This document shows positions 44,536 to 54,068 of a stretch of 64,000 nt of DNA, piece after piece. Below the pieces are notes generated by a model, which saw nothing but the letters and a program-made list of their open reading frames with translations, ran no database searches and was not told the DNA's origin. The translations under genes were made by a program, and so were the position numbers. Source of the stretch: Pectobacterium sp013449375 (GTDB lineage: Bacteria; Pseudomonadota; Gammaproteobacteria; Enterobacterales; Enterobacteriaceae); assembly GCF_048593165.1 (NCBI RefSeq), contig NZ_CP184271.1. One strand, 5' to 3'. Numbering within the stretch: the stretch's first letter is position 1; each line of letters starts with the position of its first letter.

Positions 44536-44634
44536 TGTAGTTATACTCATAAACACAGATTTCAGCAATCGTGAATATCATTAGTTTTAACAGGGCTGGT
44601 GGGGAGAATAATACAGGAAGTGAATGAAGCGGTT

Positions 44635-44664
44635 CGGAGTTTACTTTGATTCGAGTAAACTCCG
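44635..44664. repeat. Perfect 11-bp inverted repeat between ynfM and tus
   Basis: CGGAGTTTACT and AGTAAACTCCG are separated by eight bases. No T-tract follows on the minus strand and an A-tract follows on the plus strand, so it is not a standard terminator for ynfM, although it lies 14 bases past that gene's stop. It may stabilise the 3' end of ynfM mRNA. Confidence 0.75.
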
Positions 44665-44677
44665 GTAAAAAAAGGGT

Positions 44678-45946
44678 TTAAAGGCGTTTTTTAAGAATCA
44701 GGCTTACTCCCAGCGCGAGCAGTAAGAGGACGCTCAGAAACACGGTGATCCCCATCCAGCCGAATGAATGCCAGAAGAATCCGCCCAGCGTGCCGGCCAG
44801 GCTCGATCCAAGATAGTAAGAAAAGAGATACATGGATGACGCCTGACCTTTCGCGCGCCGTGCCCGTTGGCCAATCCAACTGCTGGCTACCGAGTGTGCA
44901 GCGAAGAAGCCAGCGGTAAAGAGCATCATCCCCCCAAAGATAACAAATACCGGCGTCAGTGCCGTTGTTCCCAGACCTGTCAGCATCAGGAGGATAGCAA
45001 TGCTGAGTACGGGGCCGCGTCCGTAGCGAGCCGTTAATGCTCCTGCTTTTGGCGAGCTGTAACTTCCGGTGAGATAAACCACGGAAAGTAAACCAACCAC
45101 CGCCTGACTGAGTAAATACGGTGGGGCTAACAGCCGATATCCAATGTAATTAAACAGGGTAACGAACGCCCCCATCAGTAAAAATCCCTCAAGGAACAGC
45201 AGCGGCAAGCCCGCATCGCGCCAGTGCAGTTTGCTATTCAACAGCAGCGTTTTTGGGCGCAGCGAGCCGGGTCGGAAATGGCGTGAGTCGGGCAGGATAC
45301 GCCAGAAGGTTATCGCCGCAATGAGCGCCAGTACGCCGATCGTGCCGATGGCGACTCGCCACGGGAAATAGTCCGTTAAGACCCCGCTGATCAGACGTCC
45401 GCTCATGCCGCCAATGGAGTTACCGCTGATATATAACCCCATCGAGAACGCCAGCACGCTGGGGTGAATTTCTTCACTCAGGTAGCTCATGGCGACGGCA
45501 GCGACACCGCTTAGCGACAGACCCATCATGGCTCGCATGGCCAATACGCCGTTCCAACTGGTCATAAATGCGCAAATCACAGTACAGATCGCGGCCAGCA
45601 TCAAGGACACGACCATGACATTCTTACGACCGATGGTGTCGGAGAGTGGTCCGGTAAACAGCAACCCAAACGCCAGCATCACCGTTGAGACGGAAAGCGA
45701 CAGGCTGCTGGTTGCCGGAGAAATACCGAAATCCTGAGACAGCACCGGCAGCAGCGGCTGAACACAATACAGCAGAGCAAACGTCGCTAATCCGGCAGAA
45801 AACAGCGCCAAAGTGACGCGCATAAATTGTGGTGTACCACGGGCAATATAGGGGGTTTTACCCGAAGATCTCAGGGCAATATCATCCGCATCGTCGGCCG
45901 CAGAAAGGGGCCAGTCGTTCGGTGCAGAAGATGGCAGGTTACTCAC
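44678..45946 (-). CDS. ynfM: YnfM-like MFS transporter
   Basis: A 12-helix major facilitator protein of 422 aa, similar to E. coli YnfM. A hydrophilic N-tail of about 40 residues is followed by helix 1 (TLALFSAGLATFALLYCVQPLLP) and the loop 2-3 motif GPLSDTIGRKNVM. Substrate unproven; arabinose efflux-type annotations exist for the family. The start is GTG at 45946 after AAGGAA. It is divergent from a LysR regulator, a common pairing of pump and regulator. Confidence 0.9.
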   Translation of the reverse strand: MSNLPSSAPNDWPLSAADDADDIALRSSGKTPYIARGTPQFMRVTLALFSAGLATFALLYCVQPLLPVLSQDFGISPATSSLSLSVSTVMLAFGLLFTGPLSDTIGRKNVMVVSLMLAAICTVICAFMTSWNGVLAMRAMMGLSLSGVAAVAMSYLSEEIHPSVLAFSMGLYISGNSIGGMSGRLISGVLTDYFPWRVAIGTIGVLALIAAITFWRILPDSRHFRPGSLRPKTLLLNSKLHWRDAGLPLLFLEGFLLMGAFVTLFNYIGYRLLAPPYLLSQAVVGLLSVVYLTGSYSSPKAGALTARYGRGPVLSIAILLMLTGLGTTALTPVFVIFGGMMLFTAGFFAAHSVASSWIGQRARRAKGQASSMYLFSYYLGSSLAGTLGGFFWHSFGWMGITVFLSVLLLLALGVSLILKKRL

Positions 45947-46060
45947 AATAATTCCTTACCAGAAAAGGTAAATCAGGCGTAAAACAACAGTGTTACGATC
46001 ATAGAAGGGTGATATTGTTTTGTATAATATATTAATAATCATGATTGATATGTTTAACAT

Positions 46061-46957
46061 ATGAATATCGAACTCCGTCACCTTCGCTATTTTATTGCAG
46101 TCGCTGAAGAGCTGCATTTTGGCCGAGCCGCAGAAAGATTACGCATTTCACAGCCGCCGCTGAGCCAGCAGATTCAGATTCTGGAGGAGCAGGTGGGAGC
46201 AAAACTGCTGGCGCGCAATAACCGTAATGTCCAGCTTACCCCAGCGGGCGAGATGTTTCTGAAAGAAGCTTGGTCGATTATTAGCCAGGTTGATCAGGCG
46301 GCTGAGCGAGCGTCCCGCATTCAACGCGGCGAAATTGGGGAATTAACGATCGGTTTTACGTCGTCTGCACCGTTTATCAAAAAGATCTCCAGTAGCCTGC
46401 TGCGTTTTCGTCAAACGTACCCAGAAGTGCATATTCAGATGATGGAGCTCAACACTAAGCAGCAAATTGAACCGCTGCTGAACGGTAAACTCGATATCGG
46501 CATTATGCGTAATAACCCGCTGCCGGACGCGCTGGATCATCGGTTGTTATTACGTGAACCGTTGATTGCCGTCGTGCAGGAATCTCATCCGTTAGCGCAG
46601 CAGGCCGCTGGGCGAGCAATCAACATCACACAACTGGCGAATGAACCGTTCGTTTTCTTCTCCCGCGCAGTGGGAACCGCATTGTATGACGACACGCTGA
46701 CGCTGCTGAAACGCTATGGCATCAGCCCCTACATTACGCAAGAGGTGGGAGAGGCGATGACGATCGTCGGGCTGGTGTCGGCGGGGTTAGGCGTATCCAT
46801 TTTGCCTGCATCGTTTTTGCGTATTCGGGTCGATGGCGTGAAATATTTGCTGCTGGAAGAAGAGGACGCCACAACGGAAGTCTGGCTGGTTACTGCTCGG
46901 CATCATCCGCAAAGCGCGGCGGCGAAAATGCTAATGTCGCTGATGTTAGGCGGATAA
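46061..46957 (+). CDS. ynfL: YnfL-like LysR-family regulator
   Basis: A 298-aa LysR regulator. The N-terminal helix-turn-helix is LRYFIAVAEELHFGRAAERLRISQPPLSQQIQILEEQVG, and the effector domain starts near residue 90 (ELTIGFTSSAPFIKK). It is similar to E. coli YnfL, which is also divergent from ynfM; it very probably controls ynfM across the 114-base AT-rich spacer (45947-46060). Inducer unknown. Confidence 0.9.
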   Translation: MNIELRHLRYFIAVAEELHFGRAAERLRISQPPLSQQIQILEEQVGAKLLARNNRNVQLTPAGEMFLKEAWSIISQVDQAAERASRIQRGEIGELTIGFTSSAPFIKKISSSLLRFRQTYPEVHIQMMELNTKQQIEPLLNGKLDIGIMRNNPLPDALDHRLLLREPLIAVVQESHPLAQQAAGRAINITQLANEPFVFFSRAVGTALYDDTLTLLKRYGISPYITQEVGEAMTIVGLVSAGLGVSILPASFLRIRVDGVKYLLLEEEDATTEVWLVTARHHPQSAAAKMLMSLMLGG

Positions 46958-47138
46958 TCGTTAAAATATGCGCGCTAAATCACATAACGAATCAAATATT
47001 TGACGAGTTTAGTGAAAAGCTCCACCATACCCGTAGTTTTTTTATTTTGCAGCGTGAAAAATAGTCACGCCGTAATAATAAAGATAAATTTTTCAACAGC
47101 AGTGCCAGCAATAATGCGAATCAGTAGGAGCCAGGTTT

Positions 47139-48356
47139 GTGATAACCGACGGTCAACCAGGACACATCGATCAAATCAAACAAATGAATGCCGGCGCGGT
47201 GTATCGGCTGATCGATAAGTACGGCCCGATATCACGTATCGAACTGTCCAAACGCGCTCAACTCGCGCCCGCCAGTATTACCAAAATCGTCCGCGAACTG
47301 CTGGAAGCTCATCTGGTGCAGGAAACCGAATACCAGGATGTGGGTAGCAGGGGGCGTCCTGCTATCGGTCTGATTTTGGATACCGAAGCTTGGCACTATC
47401 TTTCCGCCCGCATCAGCCACAATAGTATTTCATTGGCGTTGCGCGATCTCAGCAGCAAGCTGGTTGTAGAAGAAGATATCCCGCTTCCCGCAGACGCGCC
47501 GCAACCGTTGCTCGATCGTATTCTGAATGAAATCGACCAGTTTTTTATTCGTCACCAGAAACGGCTTGAGCGATTAACCGCAATCGCGATTACCGCACTG
47601 GGCATGATTGACGCCAACAAGGGCATCATTCACCGAATGCCGTTCTATGACGTTGAGGAAATGCCGATTGGTCCTGCGCTGGAACAACGTACGGGGCTAC
47701 CCGTGTATTTGCAGCATGATATTTGTGCCTGGACGATGGCAGAAGCGTTATACGGCGCGGCGCGCGATTGTCAAAATGTCATTCAGGTGGTAATCGACCA
47801 TAACGTCGGCGCGGGCGTGATTACTGGCGGGCGCATCCTGCACGCGAGAAGCCGGAATCTGGTTGAAATCGGGCACACGCAGGTCGATCCCTATGGTAAA
47901 CGTTGCTATTGCGGCAATCACGGCTGTCTGGAAACAGTCGCCAGCACGGAAAATATGCTGGAGTTAGCGCAGCAGCGCATGGGTACGTCCATGAGTTCAC
48001 TTTTACATGGTTCACCACTTAGCGTCGAGAGCTTGTGTAATGCGGCGCTCAAGGGCGATCAGTTAGCCAAAGATATCATTAACGATGTGGGTAACAACGT
48101 CGGCCGAATTGTTGCCATCATGGTGAATCTTTTCAATCCCGATAAAATTCTGGTGGGTTCCCCCCTGAATAAAGCAGCCAGCATTTTGCACCCCGCCATT
48201 TTAGGTTGCATTCAACAACAGTCATTCCCACCCTATAGCCACAACATCCAAGTGGAAGCAACTCAGTTCTACAATCAGGGGACGATGCCTGGTGCAGCAC
48301 TGGTAAAAGACGCACTCTATAACGGATCGCTGCTGGTTAAATTGCTGCAGGGGTAA
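47139..48356 (+). CDS. mlc: Global sugar-metabolism repressor Mlc
   Basis: ROK-family repressor (405 aa) of PTS genes such as ptsG and manXYZ, inactivated by binding to dephosphorylated EIICB-Glc. The N-terminal winged helix is about residues 10-75 (ISRIELSKRAQLAPASITKIVREL). The ROK fold carries the zinc ligands H246, C256, C258 and C263 (GHTQVDPYGKRCYCGNHGCLE), one position off E. coli. The GTG start at 47139 after GTAGGAG matches the start of the family (QPGHIDQIKQ). bioD2 follows, as in E. coli. Confidence 0.96.
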   Translation: MITDGQPGHIDQIKQMNAGAVYRLIDKYGPISRIELSKRAQLAPASITKIVRELLEAHLVQETEYQDVGSRGRPAIGLILDTEAWHYLSARISHNSISLALRDLSSKLVVEEDIPLPADAPQPLLDRILNEIDQFFIRHQKRLERLTAIAITALGMIDANKGIIHRMPFYDVEEMPIGPALEQRTGLPVYLQHDICAWTMAEALYGAARDCQNVIQVVIDHNVGAGVITGGRILHARSRNLVEIGHTQVDPYGKRCYCGNHGCLETVASTENMLELAQQRMGTSMSSLLHGSPLSVESLCNAALKGDQLAKDIINDVGNNVGRIVAIMVNLFNPDKILVGSPLNKAASILHPAILGCIQQQSFPPYSHNIQVEATQFYNQGTMPGAALVKDALYNGSLLVKLLQG

Positions 48357-48489
48357 CCATAAAGGCGTAGACCAACAAAACATTGCGCTAACGCAAATCG
48401 CCTGAATGAGGCATAGCCTAGACTTTCACGCTTGGAAAGCATTTTAGCTGTGCTTGTTTTTTAGTATTCAGGTGGTCTGGAGTTATCCC

Positions 48490-49155
48490 ATGTTGAAACG
48501 TATTTTTGTCACTGGTACTGATACCGCCGTTGGCAAAACGGTGGTATCCAAGGCGCTACTGCAAAAACTGGCGCTGGCAGGCAAATCGGTTGCGGGCTAC
48601 AAACCGATAGCGAAAGGGTGCGAAGAGACGGAAGCGGGCCTGCGGAATAAAGATGCACTGCTGCTACAGGCGGCTTCCACACTGGAATTGCCCTATAACA
48701 TGGTTAACCCCATCGCTCTGCGAGAGGATGAAATCAGCGCCAGTGAAGGAACGATAGATTACTGCACGATGACGCAGGGGCTACGCCACATGAGCGAGGC
48801 TGTCGATATCGTGGTGGTTGAGGGCACGGGCGGATGGCGGACGGTTATGAACGACCTACGTCCGTATTCCGAATGGGTCGTACAGGAACAGCTGCCCGTT
48901 GTACTGGTTGTCGGTATCAAACTGGGCTGTATCAGCCATGCACTGCTGACGGCGCAGGCGATCATTAACGATGGTTTGCCGCTGGTCGGCTGGGTCGCTA
49001 ACCGTATTAATCCCGGTCTGGCGAATTACGCCGAAATCCTTCATGTCCTGCGGAAAAAGATTCCTGCACCGCAACTGGGCGAGCTGCCTTACTTACCGCG
49101 GGCCGAACAGCGGGATCTCTCGCCTTATATCGATTTTTCTGCCGTCAGCAATTAA
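48490..49155 (+). CDS. bioD: Dethiobiotin synthetase paralogue (YnfK/BioD2)
   Basis: ATP-dependent carboxylase-like enzyme of 221 aa that would close the ureido ring of dethiobiotin. The P-loop is FVTGTDTAVGKTVVSKAL; other motifs are GYKPIAKG and VVEGTGGWRT. It stands apart from any bio operon and sits next to mlc, the position of E. coli ynfK, whose physiological role is less certain than that of the operon copy. The ATG at 48490 has GGAG 9-12 bases upstream. Confidence 0.92.
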   Translation: MLKRIFVTGTDTAVGKTVVSKALLQKLALAGKSVAGYKPIAKGCEETEAGLRNKDALLLQAASTLELPYNMVNPIALREDEISASEGTIDYCTMTQGLRHMSEAVDIVVVEGTGGWRTVMNDLRPYSEWVVQEQLPVVLVVGIKLGCISHALLTAQAIINDGLPLVGWVANRINPGLANYAEILHVLRKKIPAPQLGELPYLPRAEQRDLSPYIDFSAVSN

Positions 49156-49170
49156 TTTCTGCCGTCTTCT

Positions 49171-49199
49171 ATTCCCGCTTCTCTGCGGGAATACATTTT
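49171..49199 (+). terminator. bioD2 terminator
   Basis: An eight-base-pair perfect stem ATTCCCGC / GCGGGAAT with a six-base loop is followed by ACATTTTC. Confidence 0.75.
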
Positions 49200-49257
49200 C
49201 TCCGCCACGCCACCTGTTATACTCACTGACAGTTTTTCTTCTTATCCTGAAAATATA

Positions 49258-50733
49258 ATGAAAACAGCGAATAACCAGAAACAAACGCCTGTCCCACATC
49301 GCCATTGGATTTTGATTGCCTGTATGCTGGCCATGTTTACGGCGGCGATTGAGGTGACGATTGTCGCCACCGCGCTGCCGACCATCATCGCTGACTTAGG
49401 CGGATTTTCCCTATTGGGCTGGGTCTTTGCGGGTTATTTGCTGACGCAGTCGATAAGTATTCCGATTTATGGCCGATTGGCCGACCTGTATGGCCGCAAA
49501 AAGATATTCTTCTTCGGCATGATGGTATTCCTGCTGGGTTCGGTTCTGTGCGGATTTTCGACGCAGATGGGCTGGTTGATTGTCTTCCGCACCTTACAAG
49601 GGCTGGGCGCAGGCGCGATAACCCCGATTGCGTTCACCATTGTTGCTGATGTGTACAGTTCGACCGAACGCCCGAAAATACAAGGCTATCTGTCCAGCGT
49701 GTGGGGCTTTTCCGCGATTATCGGCCCGCTGCTGGGCGCGTTTATCGTCCAACACTTTAACTGGGCACTGGTTTTCTGGGTCAATGTGCCAATTGGGTTA
49801 TTTTCCATCTTCTTGCTGGCTCGTTACCTGCCGACGATCAATACCGTGCGCCAACATCAGTTGGACTGGATGGGCGCGTTCTATCTGGTGGTGTCCGTCG
49901 CCAGCCTGCTGATGGCGCTGCTACAGGCAGAGGTGTTTGGCTACTGGGTGATTCCGCTGCTTGCGATCTCTGCGGTGGGCTGCATTTTGCTGGTCCGACA
50001 GGAAAAGCGCACGCCGGAGCCGCTGTTTCCGCTGGCACTGTGGCGCAATCGGGTCATTATCGCCGGTAATCTCGGGGGACTCGTCGTCGGGGCTGCGATG
50101 ATGGGCGTGAGTGCCTTTTTGCCGACGTTTATTCAGGGCGTGATGGGCAAAACGCCGCTGGAAGCGGGCAGTATATTGGCGATGATGTCGATTGGCTGGC
50201 CGCTGGCCAGTACGCTGAGCGGACGCTTAATGCTGTGGACGTCTTATCGCTTTACGGCAATGCTCGGCGGCGTTGTGCTGATTATCGGCAGCCTGACGCT
50301 GTTAACCGTTCAGCCAGACAGTAATCTCATGTGGGCGCGGCTTGCCGCATTTCTGATCGGTTCGGGAATGGGGCTAAGTAGCACCACGTTTCTGGTGTCG
50401 ATACAAAACTCGGTGGATTACTCTATCCGCGGTATCGCGACGGCCTCCGCCATGTTTACCCGCATGCTGGGTTCCGCGTTGGGAACGGCAATCCTTGGCG
50501 CGACGCTGAACATCAGCCTGCATTGGCGGTTGCCGGACGTGAGCGATCCACTCCAGACGCTGATGGATCCTGCCAAACGCATCCTGCTGAGCGTAAACCA
50601 ACTCGATACGCTGGCAGCGCAAGTCGCTTCGTCAATTCATGGGGTGTTTATCGTTTCCGCTTTGATTGCCACCATCACGCTGTTTTCCGCCAGAATGATC
50701 CCCGCGAGCCAACGGCCAGGGCATACATCATAA
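49258..50733 (+). CDS. DHA2-family (14-TM) drug efflux MFS transporter
   Basis: A 491-aa major facilitator protein with about 14 hydrophobic segments, the EmrB/QacA (DHA2) layout. Motifs: TM1 end MFTAAIEVTIVATALPTI, loop 2-3 GRLADLYGRKKIFFFG, and motif C-like GFSAIIGPLLGAFIVQ in helix 5. No membrane-fusion partner gene lies nearby, so it would act alone in the inner membrane. Substrates cannot be predicted. The start lies after TCCTGAAAATATA, with a poor ribosome site. Confidence 0.9.
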   Translation: MKTANNQKQTPVPHRHWILIACMLAMFTAAIEVTIVATALPTIIADLGGFSLLGWVFAGYLLTQSISIPIYGRLADLYGRKKIFFFGMMVFLLGSVLCGFSTQMGWLIVFRTLQGLGAGAITPIAFTIVADVYSSTERPKIQGYLSSVWGFSAIIGPLLGAFIVQHFNWALVFWVNVPIGLFSIFLLARYLPTINTVRQHQLDWMGAFYLVVSVASLLMALLQAEVFGYWVIPLLAISAVGCILLVRQEKRTPEPLFPLALWRNRVIIAGNLGGLVVGAAMMGVSAFLPTFIQGVMGKTPLEAGSILAMMSIGWPLASTLSGRLMLWTSYRFTAMLGGVVLIIGSLTLLTVQPDSNLMWARLAAFLIGSGMGLSSTTFLVSIQNSVDYSIRGIATASAMFTRMLGSALGTAILGATLNISLHWRLPDVSDPLQTLMDPAKRILLSVNQLDTLAAQVASSIHGVFIVSALIATITLFSARMIPASQRPGHTS

Positions 50734-51003
50734 ACAGTGGAAAAAGGACAACGGGCGGAATCATGAGAGGGGCAAGCAGCACGTCTTTGCCAGAATTATC
50801 GCTGCTGTTGATGACCACGGGAATAGGCTGCGGCAGGCGCCCATTTTGGGTCGAGCTGAGCAGTGAGCCTTCTTTTGCACTCCATTTGGATAAAAATGCG
50901 TGTTGGTACGAGCGATACTCGTTGAATTTAAAGGCGATGTCACCTTTTTAGTTGTAATACGAAGAAAAGAGGGAAACCCACGCCGGAAGGCGTGGGGGAG
51001 GAA
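50734..51003. other. Intergenic region with no supported gene
   Basis: About 270 bases between the efflux pump and ynfB. Overlapping 60-codon frames exist on both strands, but neither has a recognisable product or convincing ribosome site. The last part holds the ynfB hairpin. Confidence 0.5.
50974..51001 (-). terminator. ynfB terminator
   Basis: On the minus strand CCCACGCC-TTCC-GGCGTGGG is followed by TTTCCCTCTTTTC, just after the ynfB stop. Confidence 0.75.
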
Positions 51004-51354
51004 TCAAGGGGCAACTGGGCGGCCAGTACGACGATCGAGACAGCGTTCGGTCGTGTTTTCCCAGTAAGCATTGACGTTGTAGCTGGCGTTGCATTTTTCA
51101 CGCCCATCAATGGCTTTTTCCGTTTTATCGAATTCTTTCTCTACGCGGTTATTCACTTTATTGCGCAGTGAGCGGGTTGAGTCCCATTGCTCTTTGCTTT
51201 GACGCGCCGCTTCTTTCGACAACGCGCTGTCGCCGGAATCGACAATGATATGGCGCGTATCTGCCAGTGCGGCAGGCTGCCAGGCAGCGGAAACGATAAC
51301 CAGAGAAAGCGGGATGAAAGCCCGAATCAAAGAAGAAAAAGAGTAGTGGTTCAT
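51004..51354 (-). CDS. ynfB: YnfB, periplasmic UPF0482/DUF1283 protein
   Basis: A 116-aa small protein with a signal peptide (about residues 1-31, ending AAWQPAALA). The mature part HIIVDSGDSALSKEAARQSKEQWDSTRSLRNKVNNRVEKEFDKTEKA and the C-terminal NVNAYWENTTERCLDRRTGRPV align with E. coli YnfB. Two cysteines, in EKCNAS and ERCLD, probably form a disulfide. Function unknown. It is transcribed away from ydfG's 3' side and has its own terminator. Confidence 0.9.
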   Translation of the reverse strand: MNHYSFSSLIRAFIPLSLVIVSAAWQPAALADTRHIIVDSGDSALSKEAARQSKEQWDSTRSLRNKVNNRVEKEFDKTEKAIDGREKCNASYNVNAYWENTTERCLDRRTGRPVAP

Positions 51355-51625
51355 GTTTCACCTTGACAGAACGAATGATAAAAACAAACGCCGATGCCGC
51401 AGAACGATAACATGCGCACGGCAAGCGGTAGACAACAAAAGGCGACCGCCGTTCCCTGTAACCTTCGCGCGTCGTGCAAAACGAAAGGTGCCTATAACAG
51501 AAGTATACATCCTTCGCTTCAACGGCACTATAACCACGCAGTATCTGGTAAACCACGGTGTGTGACGCTATAGAAAAGAGCATGAAACCACACTCATGCC
51601 CTTAATTCTTGTGTTTCAGTAATGA

Positions 51626-52375
51626 CTAGCCTTCGCGATGTACGCTTAACCCGGCAAAAGACTGGCTGACCGGCATCATTTCCAGCGTGTTGATGTTGAC
51701 GTGCGCTGGCAGGGTAGCGACCCAGAAAACGGCTTCAGACACATCTTCGGCTGTCAGCGGCGTAGTGTTGTCATAGGTTTTGCTGACTTTCTCATCGTTG
51801 CCTTTGAAGCGCACGGCCGAGAACTCGGTTCCACCGACCAGACCCGGTTCAATATTCGTGACGCGAATTCGGGTGCCAGACAGGTCGGCACGCAGACCCA
51901 GACTGAACTGCTGTACGAATGCCTTGCTGGCACCGTACACGTTACCGCCTGCGTATGGCCAGTTTCCTGCGGTAGAGCCGATGTTAATGACGTGGCCGAT
52001 ATTACGTTCCACCATGGCTGGCAGCAGCGCGCGCGTCATGAAGACCAACCCTTTGTTGTTGGTATCGATCATATTTTCCCAATCGTCTACCGACGCTTTA
52101 TGTGCAGGTTCCAGACCCAGCGCCAGTCCGGCGTTGTTCACCAGCACATCAATCGCCCGCCATTCGGCCGGCAGGGCGGCAACGGCTTGTTCAATCGCCT
52201 GACGATCGCGCACGTCCAGTTTTAACGTATACAAGGCATCGCCCAGCTCTGCCTTCAGCGCATCCAGACGTTCTTGACGGCGACCCGTTGCGATCACTTT
52301 ATGGCCTGCACTAATAAATTTACGTGTAATTGACTCACCAAACCCAGCCGTTGCACCGGTAACAAAAATAATCAT
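51626..52375 (-). CDS. ydfG: NADP-dependent 3-hydroxy acid dehydrogenase
   Basis: Short-chain dehydrogenase of 249 aa. It oxidises L-allo-threonine, L-serine and 3-hydroxypropionate/malonic semialdehyde in E. coli. The cofactor motif is VTGATAGFGESIT at the very N-terminus, NNAGLALG follows, and the catalytic Ser-Tyr-Lys are in IGSTAGNWPYAGGNVYGASKAFV. Segments such as VRFKGNDEKVSKTYDNTTPLTAEDVSEAVFW are diagnostic of YdfG. Monocistronic as far as can be seen. Confidence 0.95.
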   Translation of the reverse strand: MIIFVTGATAGFGESITRKFISAGHKVIATGRRQERLDALKAELGDALYTLKLDVRDRQAIEQAVAALPAEWRAIDVLVNNAGLALGLEPAHKASVDDWENMIDTNNKGLVFMTRALLPAMVERNIGHVINIGSTAGNWPYAGGNVYGASKAFVQQFSLGLRADLSGTRIRVTNIEPGLVGGTEFSAVRFKGNDEKVSKTYDNTTPLTAEDVSEAVFWVATLPAHVNINTLEMMPVSQSFAGLSVHREG

Positions 52376-52513
52376 ACTTTTATTTCTCCCTGACGGTTTT
52401 CATATTCTACTTGTACCTGATATCACTATAAATAATGAAAGGCATGCGAATCATTTAGCCGCGCAATTTCTCGTGGGTCAAGCGTTACTCGGGTTTCAAC
52501 GATGTGGCTCAGG

Positions 52514-52540
52514 AAAAATCGCCCCTCAGAACGAGGGGCG
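52514..52540 (-). terminator. Terminator of the Tat-exported aminotransferase gene
   Basis: On the minus strand CGCCCCT and AGGGGCG enclose a seven-base loop and are followed by ATTTTTCC, 45 bases after the gene's stop. Confidence 0.85.
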
Positions 52541-52584
52541 GCTGTCTTACCCTTTCGGTGCAACAAGAGCGGTATGACGGAGAA

Positions 52585-53769
52585 TTAAATCCAGTTCTTG
52601 CTACGGAATTCGCGCATGGTATCCGCTACCCACTGCATTTCCTGCGGTGTTCCTAACGAGATGCGACACCAGTTATCTGCCGGAGGGAACGCGCGACCAA
52701 TCAGTACACCTGCATCTGCCATATGCTTTTGGTAATCCTTGAGCGGCACAACCAACTGGTGGAAAACAAAGTTTCCTTCTGACGGTAAGTAAGGCAGCTT
52801 CAGGTCATCCAGCGCCTTCAGCAGGATTTGGCGCGACACATCGTTACTCTTTTTGCTGTAGGTAATGAACGCCGAGTCGTTCATGGATGCCAATGCGGCA
52901 TCCACGCCGCTAAAGTTAATTTTTTCGCCCGCAACATACCTGCCAATTAATGCGATGACTTTAGGATGCGCAACGGCATAGCCAACGCGCATACCGGCCA
53001 TGGCATGTATTTTAGAGAACGTTTTGAGCAAAATAATGTTCTCCGCGCCCTGGGTAATCATTGGCGAAATAGAACGAAAACGCGGATCGTTGACGAACTC
53101 GGCGTAGGCTTCATCCACGATAAACATCGTATTGGCAGGTTTGCTGGCAATCCACGGTTCAATTAAATCCGCTGGCGTAATCGTGCCCGTCGGGTTATTG
53201 GGGTTGACCAGATAAACGATAGAGGGACCGCTGTAACCGGCAACGGCGGCTTTTAGCCCTTCAATATCGAAGGCCCAGTTATCGAGCATTTTGACTTTCG
53301 TCACCTTGATTCCAGCAATTTTGGCGAAATGCTCGCCGTCGCCGTAGGTTAATTCAGGAATAACTAGTTGTGCATCCAGCGACGCGTAGGCTTCAATCGC
53401 CGCCCGGATACCTTCGGACGAGCCGGCCGTCAGCAAGATGGATGGGGCCTCAACCTGATGGTGTGCAGCCAGCTTATTGCCAAGCAGTAAAATTTCATTC
53501 TTTGCATAACGGTTGGCTTTCACGACGGCATCGCGTGCGGCGGCTTGCGCTTTAGGTGACATACCTAGTGGATTTTCATTGAAATTAATGCGGATCGGGT
53601 TATTGGCCGACGGCGCGGTAAATGCTGGGCTCTCAGGTTGTGTCTCGGCAAAAACGCGAGAACTTAATCCGGTTGTGACTGCTGCCGTCCCCAGCAGGGC
53701 GCCAGAAAGTTTTAATAATGCTCTGCGTTTCGGGTTTAACACGTCGCTTTCATTGATTAAAAAATTCAT
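52585..53769 (-). CDS. Tat-exported HisC-like PLP aminotransferase
   Basis: Fold type I aminotransferase resembling histidinol-phosphate aminotransferases; 394 aa. The catalytic core has FNENPLGMSPKA, LTAGSSEGIRAAIEAYA, YLVNPNNPTGTI, IVDEAYAEFV and the PLP lysine K253 in KTFSKIHAMAGMRVGYA. Unlike HisC it begins with a twin-arginine signal peptide: KRRALLK (R15, R16), a hydrophobic stretch and a predicted cleavage after VFA near residue 41. This suggests the enzyme is folded with PLP in the cytoplasm and exported. AAGGAG lies before the ATG. No biosynthetic neighbours; substrate unknown. Confidence 0.88.
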   Translation of the reverse strand: MNFLINESDVLNPKRRALLKLSGALLGTAAVTTGLSSRVFAETQPESPAFTAPSANNPIRINFNENPLGMSPKAQAAARDAVVKANRYAKNEILLLGNKLAAHHQVEAPSILLTAGSSEGIRAAIEAYASLDAQLVIPELTYGDGEHFAKIAGIKVTKVKMLDNWAFDIEGLKAAVAGYSGPSIVYLVNPNNPTGTITPADLIEPWIASKPANTMFIVDEAYAEFVNDPRFRSISPMITQGAENIILLKTFSKIHAMAGMRVGYAVAHPKVIALIGRYVAGEKINFSGVDAALASMNDSAFITYSKKSNDVSRQILLKALDDLKLPYLPSEGNFVFHQLVVPLKDYQKHMADAGVLIGRAFPPADNWCRISLGTPQEMQWVADTMREFRSKNWI

Positions 53770-54068
53770 CAAAACACTCTCCTTAGTTGCATAGTGGCAG
53801 AAGAGCTCAAGCATAAAGCGAGCCAGTTTTCCTTATATAGCAACCGCTAATTCCTTGTCATATAGGTAAAATACTATTTTCTTACGACACATTTTCCCGT
53901 GTGGCGGGATATTTCAGCTTTTTTGTGTATCGATAAAAGATAAAAAAAATTTATTTATTCATCGGGTAATTAAACCAAAAAATATGAATTACTTATGTGA
54001 GGGATCCACCATGACGCATGAAATGATGCATCTTGATGCGCTTGCCCCATGAGGTAGCGAGGAAAGCA
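53770..54068 (-). promoter_or_regulatory. Promoter region upstream of the Tat-exported aminotransferase
   Basis: About 300 bases between gpgS (3' end) and the aminotransferase start, very AT-rich at 53870-53990. No gene or clear terminator was seen; the aminotransferase promoter must be here. Confidence 0.45.

Noticed and set aside
44635..44664. Perfect inverted repeat considered as the ynfM terminator
   Set aside because: On the minus strand there is no T-tract after the stem; it is kept only as a repeat.
48490..50733. Biotin or efflux operon formed by bioD2 and the DHA2 transporter
   Set aside because: A terminator separates them and no shared function can be argued.
50763..50951. 62-codon frame after the DHA2 efflux pump
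   Set aside because: Competing open frames on both strands, no similarity and no strong ribosome site.
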